Below, one piece after another: positions 26,986 through 35,600 of a stretch of 43,180 nucleotides of DNA. Source of the DNA: a virus; IMG/VR virus record IMGVR_UViG_3300035698_002463, positions 1 through 43,180 of that record, one strand, 5' to 3'. The notes under the pieces are model-generated. The model ran no database searches and was not told the DNA's origin. It saw nothing but the letters and a program-made list of their open reading frames with translations. The position numbers were made by a program, and so were the translations under genes. Positions within the stretch are counted from its first letter, which is position 1, and every line of letters starts with the position of its first letter.

Positions 26986-28791
26986 ATGCCTTATAGAGAT
27001 AAACCATCAACAGATATCAGTAGAGCCCCTTTCTTAGAATATCAGCAGAAATATTATTCAGGTGCAGATCTTCAAATTTACTTTGGCTCTATTTGGTTAG
27101 ATGAAGTAGTCTTCTTAGAATATCAAGTTATCAATGATAAGAAACCAATTTTTGGTTATACTTCTAGTAATCCCGATGCAATAGCTAGAGGCCATGTTTT
27201 TGTTACTGGTACAATGGTTATTAACTTTACTAGAACTCCTTATCTACAGACTATCATTGATTATATACGCAGTGAAAAAACATTAACAGAATCATATGAA
27301 GATAATGTTAAAGGACTAATTGACCAAACTCTACAGGAAGAGATGGCAGCTAATACTGTCAACTATTATAAATATGCTCATGCTGATTTAGCTTATCCTG
27401 TTGGTTATATAGAAGGTTCTGAGATAGCAGATGAATATAATGAGATAACTACCGAACTCAATAAACTTCTAGCTGAAAAGCAAGCTCTTATTCTAGAAGA
27501 CCCATTAATTCAATATCCAGAACATAGCAGTTATAGCACACTGGCGGCTCTAGAAACAGAAATAGGAAGTTGGCAAACTAAACTATATGCTAGTGGAGAC
27601 TATGATATTAGAGGTTTCAATACTCTTACCGATACAGAAAATATAAATAAGCCCCCCTTATTTATGAATACTAAAACATCTCCATATGGAGCATTCTATA
27701 AAACATCTGATGGTAAAGTGGTACCATTTACTATCCAAAAGAATATAGATTCAGCATTACAAAAAAGAGACCCTTCTAATAATAGCCAGTTAGTAACTCA
27801 GACAACATCACAAGATCTTGATCAGTTCATGTCTTATTTAGAACAAAGATTGAAAGGTGGTCCAGAGACAAAACAAGCTAGAATTAAAAGAGTAGATGAA
27901 CATGATATTAAGATAGATGAATTCTATGAGAAGTATGTTGAAAACAATAGTTTTGATATAACCATTACATATGGGGATCAAAATAGTGTAGACAATTACT
28001 CTACAGTAAAAACTATTAATGATATACATTTTATAGGAGAATCTCAAACTCTTAGTACTGATTCTATGCCAGTACTACAAAAATATTCTTTTATAGCTAG
28101 AAACATTGATGAGCGACCACTATCAAGATTAATTGAAGAAACTGAAGCCATCACAGAGAATCAAATGGATTCAGCTAATACTATTCAATTAGGAGATACT
28201 CAATTTAAAGAAGTTGAATGGTTATATGGTCATTTAGAAGATAGTGCCCACTCTTATAATCACTATCAAGATTATGAACCAATTGTTGTAGCTGTGCCAT
28301 TACAGCCACCAGAAAATGATACAGATCTACATTTTCAAATAGATGATGAAGAGATTACTAAGACGAAACAAGATGTTAATATTAGATATAATCCAATTAT
28401 CAAAACATGTCAACTACCTGGTGAAGAGAAACATCAAGTATATTTTGGTGTTATAGCTAGTCTGATTGACCCATCATATGTTCAATCAAAGTTAGTAGAT
28501 AATCCAAGATCAACAGATCCTCATTATTCAAATTTGGATAATGACAATATTAATGTTGCTCCTAATAGACCAGTTAAATTTAGAGTTAGATTATTTGTAA
28601 TTAAAAATAGCGATGATCTATTAGATGAATTTAAAACTAGTTACGATACTGAACTAGATACTCTTCAACAAATGTTCCCTCTTGAAAATAATGATGAAAA
28701 TGATCCTGATGTAATTGATTATGATGAAACCACAAATGATATGAAAGAACAATTACGAGATCTAAAAGAATTCTTTAAAACTGAAGGATAA
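26986..28791 (+). CDS. Second extended tail-tube-like protein
   Basis: A 601-residue protein that shares a more distant version of the tube signature: YYSGADLQIYFG, YQVINDKKPIFGYTS, HVFVTGTMVINF near the N-terminus, and SFDITITYGDQ around residue 325 where the barrel resumes. The inserted region between (about 90-310) is helical and charged. The C-terminus is acidic and may add a further domain. It lacks a good ribosome site and starts two bases after the previous stop, so coupled translation is probable. As a third tube-fold protein in a row, it fits a stack of different rings at the tail tip. Family assignment is by pattern similarity only. Confidence 0.68.
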   Translation: MPYRDKPSTDISRAPFLEYQQKYYSGADLQIYFGSIWLDEVVFLEYQVINDKKPIFGYTSSNPDAIARGHVFVTGTMVINFTRTPYLQTIIDYIRSEKTLTESYEDNVKGLIDQTLQEEMAANTVNYYKYAHADLAYPVGYIEGSEIADEYNEITTELNKLLAEKQALILEDPLIQYPEHSSYSTLAALETEIGSWQTKLYASGDYDIRGFNTLTDTENINKPPLFMNTKTSPYGAFYKTSDGKVVPFTIQKNIDSALQKRDPSNNSQLVTQTTSQDLDQFMSYLEQRLKGGPETKQARIKRVDEHDIKIDEFYEKYVENNSFDITITYGDQNSVDNYSTVKTINDIHFIGESQTLSTDSMPVLQKYSFIARNIDERPLSRLIEETEAITENQMDSANTIQLGDTQFKEVEWLYGHLEDSAHSYNHYQDYEPIVVAVPLQPPENDTDLHFQIDDEEITKTKQDVNIRYNPIIKTCQLPGEEKHQVYFGVIASLIDPSYVQSKLVDNPRSTDPHYSNLDNDNINVAPNRPVKFRVRLFVIKNSDDLLDEFKTSYDTELDTLQQMFPLENNDENDPDVIDYDETTNDMKEQLRDLKEFFKTEG

Positions 28792-28792
28792 G

Positions 28793-31555
28793 ATGATTCA
28801 AGAAATTTATATACAAATATCTCTTAACAATAAGATAGTTAGAATAGTAGAAGCTACCGAACCACCAAATATTTTATATGAAGATAGTATTCAACTTGCT
28901 AATATTACATTAGATCAAGACCATATTAAATTAAATTATCATAGTTACGATGCCGATAATCATCTTATAACATTTAAAAATAGTCAAGATAGTTTTACAC
29001 TAGGAATAACAAACGCCGATTTTAATATATCTAATATTACATATAATGATATTAAAGATAGAATGAATATTAATAATTTAGATTATGTGCCATATCTATT
29101 TATTATAAATGAAGATCCTTTTGAAATTCCTTCTCAAGTAGAGAATCTATCTGATTTTACTTCACAAGATGATGTTACAACAGCAAGTGATATATTTAAT
29201 GAACCAATAGATACTGATAGTAACCCGACTAAGATTAGCACTAATCCGAATGAGCCTATCAAATATACTAAATCTATTCGTAATCTGGATGAAAAGGGGC
29301 TCTATAATATATTACAAATCAACAATTATACCAAAGTTCGTTTTCCAGATATAGTATCTGGATTTTCTTCTGTTGATTGGTTTATCCCTGGAGTCTTTGA
29401 TAAAATTAGTAATACAAATCATTATATATCTCATATGAATGAGAATCTCAGTCAAACAGATCATATTCTAAATTTCTTAGAGACAGAATCTAATATATCA
29501 TATGAACCAGATATCAATACTATTAGGAACAGCACAGATACTATCTCTCAATTAGTATTTGTAGTTAGTCATTATCTAGCCTTCCAGATACTACACGAAC
29601 CAAATGGTAGAAGTTTAGGTTTTAATGAAGATAAGATACATTTTGGCCCACCTTTTGATACAACCTTATCTTTAACAGAACAGATCAATATAGTAAAGAG
29701 TTCAATAGATATTAATAAATCAGTATTTGAATTAACATCAGATCGATATTTAGATAGTAGATGGATATATTATCTTGGTATTTTATTAAATAAGATGACT
29801 CATGAATATAGTGTAAATGATAATACTATCAGTGTAGCCGATTCATCAAGTCTCGCTCTATCTACTATACCACCAGATGAATTAGCAAAAATTAATGACG
29901 ACCAAAATGGAGAGGCCCCTAAAATAAGATCATATCAAAATGAAAACTTGAAGAAAGTTTTATTTAGCCCTCTTTCAATAGGTAAACTATCTGGTAATCC
30001 ACCAGGCACACCATTAGCTGATACAGTATTTACTACTACACTGAAAGACTTAAGAGAAAATAATATTTTAATGAGTGCTACATCTCATGTTGAGTTACAA
30101 GCTTCTGATATAGTATATGCTATAGTAGAACCAATTACCGATAGTAACACAAACGAGATACAAGATACTGCTAATATAGCAGCTACTTACTATCATTGTC
30201 CTTGTGATTCAACATTACCACCAGAACAGGAATGTATATGTGATATTAGAACAGGATTTGAGTTAGAGACTAGTGATATAACAGATTTTGATATTATATT
30301 AAATGATATAATGACTGATACAACAATTCCTAATATATTTTTATATAATCCATTATCAGATGGATGGAATATTAAATATAGAGAACTATTATCAGATCGA
30401 GAGTTTAGTCTAAAAGTATATTTAAAGTATTTAATGAATACAACTTCTGATAGGGGCTTAGTTCATATAGCTTATCGAATTATCCAAGATGGGATTGATG
30501 GGAGATTATATCATAATTTTTGGGTTAGATATTTCTATCATTTTATTAATACTATCCCTGATATTTTCTTCAATGGTTTAACCCAACACAATCATAAATA
30601 TTTTAAATTTATATTATATTTATTGTGTGTTGGAGAATTAGAACGAAATTATACTAATAGCTATAGAAAAGAGAATTGTTATAACTATAAGTATATGGAA
30701 AAGGGAGTACCACACCATGAACTAGATACAGGAAGATTTCATTATAGTATGAAAAAATATATTGATGAATTTGGTTTCAATTATAATGATTTCAAGAATG
30801 GTCATGGTGTATTTAATCTATTAGGAAGTGATTATATTGCTCCTATAACAGCACCATTCTGGAGTGGACCAGCATTTAAATATAAAAATATAGAAAATTC
30901 ATTAGCTATAAAATTAGGATTCATTGGCACATATGAATATTATGATGAAGCTAGTGAAAAATACATTACTAAAAACACCGATCCGTCGGCTGAATTTAGA
31001 GCTTTCTGGAACTTTGCTGAAGATAATGGTTTATTTATTCCTCCTGCTTTATTATTTAACAAGTTAACTAATCCTGCTGAATATTTTGAATGCCCATTAG
31101 TTTGGGCCCCTATCTTAATTACTTATTTAAGAAACAATATCTTAAATTATAGTAAAATACGAAAAGGTTTAACTTCAGCAGATCACATATTACCTTGGTA
31201 TATGCTGGTTAATAATCCAGATGCTGTATCTGATTCATATATTAATAACACTTTAGATTATAATTACTTAATTAATAGAGCCAACGAGTTAGGAGTATTA
31301 AATAATGTTATTGATGGTGTAAATAATAGATTTAATAGTTTCTATAAATATGTTTTTAATGCTGGCAGTGAAATCAAATCAATTAGTATTATGTTAATGG
31401 TATGTGCAGGAGAACAAATTATACCAAATACAGACATTACAGACATGTTAGATTCTAATATCTATAATGAATTAAAAAAACAGATGCAAGATTTCTTTAG
31501 TAATATAGAATTACCTGTAGAAGATAATAATATTCAAACTTATGATTGGAATTAA
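28793..31555 (+). CDS. Large uncharacterised tail or baseplate protein
   Basis: A 920-residue acidic protein, Asn/Asp/Ile/Tyr-rich. GAAGGA lies seven bases or so before the ATG. The N-terminal ~150 residues look beta-rich; the rest is mainly helical with many aromatic residues. A cluster of cysteines (CPCD then CICD, about residues 465-485) could bind a metal. No membrane segment, signal peptide, lysozyme or peptidase motif is seen. Located at the end of the tube-paralogue block and before the chaperone-like genes, it probably belongs to the tail or baseplate, but no specific function can be assigned. Confidence 0.72.
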   Translation: MIQEIYIQISLNNKIVRIVEATEPPNILYEDSIQLANITLDQDHIKLNYHSYDADNHLITFKNSQDSFTLGITNADFNISNITYNDIKDRMNINNLDYVPYLFIINEDPFEIPSQVENLSDFTSQDDVTTASDIFNEPIDTDSNPTKISTNPNEPIKYTKSIRNLDEKGLYNILQINNYTKVRFPDIVSGFSSVDWFIPGVFDKISNTNHYISHMNENLSQTDHILNFLETESNISYEPDINTIRNSTDTISQLVFVVSHYLAFQILHEPNGRSLGFNEDKIHFGPPFDTTLSLTEQINIVKSSIDINKSVFELTSDRYLDSRWIYYLGILLNKMTHEYSVNDNTISVADSSSLALSTIPPDELAKINDDQNGEAPKIRSYQNENLKKVLFSPLSIGKLSGNPPGTPLADTVFTTTLKDLRENNILMSATSHVELQASDIVYAIVEPITDSNTNEIQDTANIAATYYHCPCDSTLPPEQECICDIRTGFELETSDITDFDIILNDIMTDTTIPNIFLYNPLSDGWNIKYRELLSDREFSLKVYLKYLMNTTSDRGLVHIAYRIIQDGIDGRLYHNFWVRYFYHFINTIPDIFFNGLTQHNHKYFKFILYLLCVGELERNYTNSYRKENCYNYKYMEKGVPHHELDTGRFHYSMKKYIDEFGFNYNDFKNGHGVFNLLGSDYIAPITAPFWSGPAFKYKNIENSLAIKLGFIGTYEYYDEASEKYITKNTDPSAEFRAFWNFAEDNGLFIPPALLFNKLTNPAEYFECPLVWAPILITYLRNNILNYSKIRKGLTSADHILPWYMLVNNPDAVSDSYINNTLDYNYLINRANELGVLNNVIDGVNNRFNSFYKYVFNAGSEIKSISIMLMVCAGEQIIPNTDITDMLDSNIYNELKKQMQDFFSNIELPVEDNNIQTYDWN

Positions 31556-31576
31556 TAGGTCTGCAAAATACAAAAA

Positions 31577-31614
31577 AATAGTGGTAGTATAATTTATAAT
31601 TGATGATCACTATT
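31577..31614 (+). promoter_or_regulatory. Candidate promoter within an inverted repeat
   Basis: The 78-base gap before the chaperone-like gene holds two TATAAT boxes (31588-31593 and 31595-31600) inside the loop of an inverted repeat, AATAGTG (31577-31583) and CACTATT (31608-31614). No convincing -35 box is visible, so this is a weak promoter call. The repeat could be an operator or a hairpin in the leader RNA. Confidence 0.35.
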
Positions 31615-31633
31615 AACCTAATGAGGAGGCATC

Positions 31634-32023
31634 ATGCCAGAGGAAAATATCACTGAAACAGAACTAATTGATCAAGATCTATTCTTTTCTACTAGACCTA
31701 GTGCTGAAGCAATTGCTGATCTGAAATCAAAACATCAGCAAGAAGGTTCTCATCTCTATCTAATTAATTTTGGATCTGATGAACCAAGATATGTTATTAT
31801 AAGACGAGTTAACTCTAGGATATATAGAGAATGGCAACAGAATGTTGCTAATAGTATGGTGGAAATAGATCAAGGAAAAAACATGCTGAGTTTCTTTATT
31901 GTGTATCCTCAGATGTTAGATTCTATCTACGATGCAATGTTACCAGGAGAAATAGATAACCTAATCCAGATTATTTCGGAAAAACATGGATATGTTCAAT
32001 ACCCAATTATAGAAAAACTATAA
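31634..32023 (+). CDS. Tail-assembly-chaperone-like protein
   Basis: A 129-residue acidic protein with a strong GAGGAGG ribosome site. The layout resembles small tail assembly chaperones: a strand pair ending YVIIRRVNSRIYREWQ, a helix, then FFIVYPQMLDS and LPGEIDNLIQIISEKHGY, comparable to the (x)YP...L..G....L...I...SG pattern of those proteins. These chaperones coat the tape measure protein before tube polymerisation. Position shortly before a giant tape-measure-like gene agrees. The match is by pattern and context, not a strong motif. A terminator follows, so it may be made in excess over downstream genes, as chaperones are. Confidence 0.62.
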   Translation: MPEENITETELIDQDLFFSTRPSAEAIADLKSKHQQEGSHLYLINFGSDEPRYVIIRRVNSRIYREWQQNVANSMVEIDQGKNMLSFFIVYPQMLDSIYDAMLPGEIDNLIQIISEKHGYVQYPIIEKL

Positions 32024-32045
32024 TTTGGAGGATATATTAATTCTC

Positions 32046-32086
32046 AAGGAAGTGATATAGGGATAGGTATTGCTTCCTTTTTTTTA
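32046..32086 (+). terminator. Rho-independent terminator between the two chaperone-like genes
   Basis: AAGGAAGTGATA (32046-32057) pairs with TATTGCTTCCTT (32068-32079) over 12 positions including two G-T pairs, with a ten-base loop and a run of T to 32085. It probably acts as an attenuator, since a well-spaced gene begins 18 bases later with no obvious promoter in between. Confidence 0.88.
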
Positions 32087-32103
32087 TCAGAATAGGAGAT
32101 AAC

Positions 32104-32646
32104 GTGGACATATATAAAGAACAGAAAGATATCATTCTAAATAGCTATCAAAAAAGAATGATTATTGATCTAAATAAGAAGGGATTTGAAATAATTAAAA
32201 TTGATATTGGTGATGTATATCTCCTATGTAGATCAATGACTGTGCGTGAATATATCCACTATGTTACTGGTATAAGTTCAGATAATCAATTAGCAAGATG
32301 TTTATTTATAGGAGATCCACAAGATTTCTTTGATCTAAAAGATGGACTACATCAAACTATTGTAGATAACGTCTATCATAATATGACCCATCCTTTAGAT
32401 GGTAAGATACATGATAGTATTGTTGAAAAAGGAAAGATCTCTACTGAAATAGGTAATGGTTTATCTTTATTAGCTAATGTTGTAAGTGAAATCGGCTCTA
32501 TTTTAGATCTACCAGCTAAGGACGCTCTAATATATCAATCAGCAGCAACTTTCATGGAATATATTATTAAGAGTAAACCACATATAAACAAAAATCCTAA
32601 TAGCGAATATGAAGAGGAAACAGTTAGTTTCACATCAGCTAAATAG
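32104..32646 (+). CDS. Second tail-assembly-chaperone-like protein
   Basis: A 180-residue protein with a GTG start; AGGAG at 32094-32098 is five bases upstream. The N-terminal half has the segment VYLLCRSMTVREYIHYVTG followed by LARCLFIGDPQDF, again similar in layout to tail chaperones (aromatic-Arg-x-hydrophobic-T..EY, then a helix and a short Pro segment). The C-terminus is helical with an acidic tail. It ends directly at the ATG of the giant protein. In many phages the tail chaperone pair is made by a -1 frameshift; here the second protein is a separate gene with its own start, separated from the first by a terminator. Assignment is tentative. Confidence 0.58.
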   Translation: MDIYKEQKDIILNSYQKRMIIDLNKKGFEIIKIDIGDVYLLCRSMTVREYIHYVTGISSDNQLARCLFIGDPQDFFDLKDGLHQTIVDNVYHNMTHPLDGKIHDSIVEKGKISTEIGNGLSLLANVVSEIGSILDLPAKDALIYQSAATFMEYIIKSKPHINKNPNSEYEEETVSFTSAK

Positions 32647-35600
32647 ATGTTAAAATTTAGAGATACATATGTTTCACCTTATAATAATAGATTAAGAGGT
32701 TATACCCAACTACCTAGAAGAACTACTACTACATCTGATCCTGAGCAGAAATCTAATCTAAAGCGATTTATTATTGGTAGTACTCTTAGTATATTAGCAG
32801 TTGGTGTTGCTACTAAGTTTGCCAGTCCTGCTGTTGGAAAAGTAGTTCGTAATATGGCTACTAGAGGAACTGGTAAACTAGCCAGATCTGCTTCTAGTGC
32901 TTTAGGAGCTAATGCTTTAAAAGGTAGATTTACTGACATATTTAGATTATCTTCTGGTTTTAGAAAGATGGAAGGTAGAGCTGCGTTAGCTACAGCTGCT
33001 CCAATTAAAGCATTAGAAGCATTTCGTAAAACCACGAAAGCAGCCGGCACTGGTCGTATAAGAAACCTATATAATTTCTGGTCTCCTGAGCAAATTGGAG
33101 GTTATAGTAGAGCTCAAAGAGCTGGTGGTTATTTCTATAAAAGAACAATAGAAAATGCTGCCACTCTACCGATCTACTATGGTGTAGATAGAGTAGCCAA
33201 TTTAAGAGGAGGAAAACAACCTAAGTGGTATGATGTCAAAGGTAATCTGAAAGATTTTGCACAATATGCTGCTTTTGATGTAGCTTACTCTTACTTACCG
33301 GGAGCAGTAGGAGCTTCGACTGCTATACTTGGAAGAAAGGGTCTTAATACTATTTCAAAGATAACTGGTTCTGATACTGGTAAATATGTTTTTGAAAAGG
33401 CTCTAAAAACAGCCTCTAAATCTAGAAAGTATTATGGATCATTTACTAATGCACTTAAGAACACTTTACATAATATAAACAAAAGACCAGAAAGAGTTCT
33501 ACCTATAAGAAGAACTAATAATAGATTTAAAAGATATAACTATGGTCCACATATTAAAGGATATGGATCTAAACTTAAATCTATGAAAGATTATTTCCAA
33601 GGGGAATATCGTTCAACATTCCAGAATATCAATTCTAGATCATATATACATAATTCGGGAACAGTGTTTGGATCATCTCATCTACAAGAGTTTTTAAAAG
33701 CAACTGATAAAATAACCCCACAATCATCTACTCCATCAGAAGTGAAAGAGTATGTTGGGGGGCTCTTAAAAACATTTGAGAAAGGCCCCAAAACCTTTAG
33801 AGAGAAACTATTAGGAATAGAACGTAATACGTTAGCTAAGAGTCAGGTTAAAGAGATAAAGAATGTTTTACAGAATACTGGGTTTGATAATGATGAGATT
33901 AGACACTATATAACTCAAGGATTATATCAACAAGAAGGTATTTTTAAACATAGAGGCAAAATCTATGATTTACAAAATTTAGATAAAAATCATGTTGCTA
34001 AATATCTAGATAATAAACTTAAAGATTCAAGATTTAAGTTTTTTGGTAACATGTTGGGTGTAAATCGATTCTTAAATAAAAGAATCAAGACTCCATTTGA
34101 AACATTTATACCTGACACAGCTGGTAAACAATATATATCCCCACACTTAGGAAACTTAGGAACTGGTGTTAAAGTAGATAGGGATATTATTACACAGAAT
34201 GGGACTAGAAGATATATTAGAAGAGCCACGGCTATCAGAAGAGATGAAAGTCTATGGTATATAGCAAGAGGTTTAGTTGATAATGGTGAAGATGAGGCTG
34301 TCTCTAAGTTAATAAAATACGATAGTCAAAGTAAATATATATACGAAGCTGGACATAGTAGAGGGAAACGAACTATGTCAGATCTATATAAATATGCTAA
34401 AGGTGAATTTAGAAACGAAGAAAAAATATCATCAGAGACATTACTACATAGAACAGCTGTCAGTTTTAAAAATTCGATTGTTGGAAAGTTCTTTACTAGT
34501 AAGAAAAAATCATTTTCAAGTATATTAGATACTATAGCTTCCGGTGATGAAATAACAGATTCAATGGATGTTCTTAGAGAGAACTTCTTCCATTTCAAAA
34601 AAATATATGGAAACATGGTAGATCAATCTATATCATCTCTAGATCATCCTGGCGTTAAAAAAGCTTATCAACAACTTTTAACTGATAATAATGTTGATAA
34701 AGCTAAGGATATATTTAATCTAAATAATAACGACTTAGTTGAATTCTCTCAAGAAATAATTAATAAAAATAAAGATCTGGCCTATGTTACTAAATGGCAG
34801 AACCATATCAATCAATTATCTGAATCAGCTAAATTCTCTCCTGCTAAAGATTTAGGAGAATATCTAGGTGAAGCTCCTAGCAAAAGAAAGATATTGGAAT
34901 TATTTGCTATAGGTGGACAACTTAAAGACTTGAATATTTCTACTAGCCAGATTGTTGATAAATTACCTAAGACTACTGGTTTAGTTGACGAGATGTTTAT
35001 TGGAGGATTAGATACATTAACAGGAATTAAAAAAATTGACCCCATTAGTCCTAATCAGATCGATGACCTAAAAGATTTCTATCTAAAAGCTAAAAGCCAA
35101 AAATCTAGATGGCGAGAATTTGCTGAATATTATAGAACTGAACGTAATTTTGCTGGAAAGATTAAACAAGCAATAACCATAGACGATCCGATGCAAGTTA
35201 TCTATGGTGGTGATTTACCATTTAGATTTATATCAAGTAAATCCAATGGTGTAGCCGAAATAGCAGGATCTTATTTTAATATGTTCAAAGGAGCATTAAC
35301 AAAATATGATCCTAATAAACCCAGTATTAAGAAATTACCTATCATGTCTAATGCTTATAGTTGGTGGTCTGAAAAGACTTCGACTATGAAACATTTAGCT
35401 GGTTTAGTTGGTGTTGGTCCTTCCAAATTAGAGATTACTCCAGATATTGCCCACACTAATATGGAGTGGGTTGGTAGAAGAGTAAAACAAATGACAGCAT
35501 TGGCAGTTGGTTATACAGTAGCAGATGCTTTAGTTGATGAACTGGGTATATTTGATAATACTGCTTTAGATGAAGGGTTAAGTGTTTATGCTGGAGAAAA

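Noticed and set aside
32000-32104. Programmed -1 frameshift joining the two chaperone-like genes
   Set aside because: No slippery heptamer was seen near the first stop, the second gene has its own GTG and ribosome site, and a transcription terminator lies between.
32700-33050. Minus-strand open frame of 116 codons opposite the giant gene
   Set aside because: It lies completely within a much longer plus-strand gene, has no ribosome site or neighbours on its strand, and every supported gene in the window is on the plus strand.
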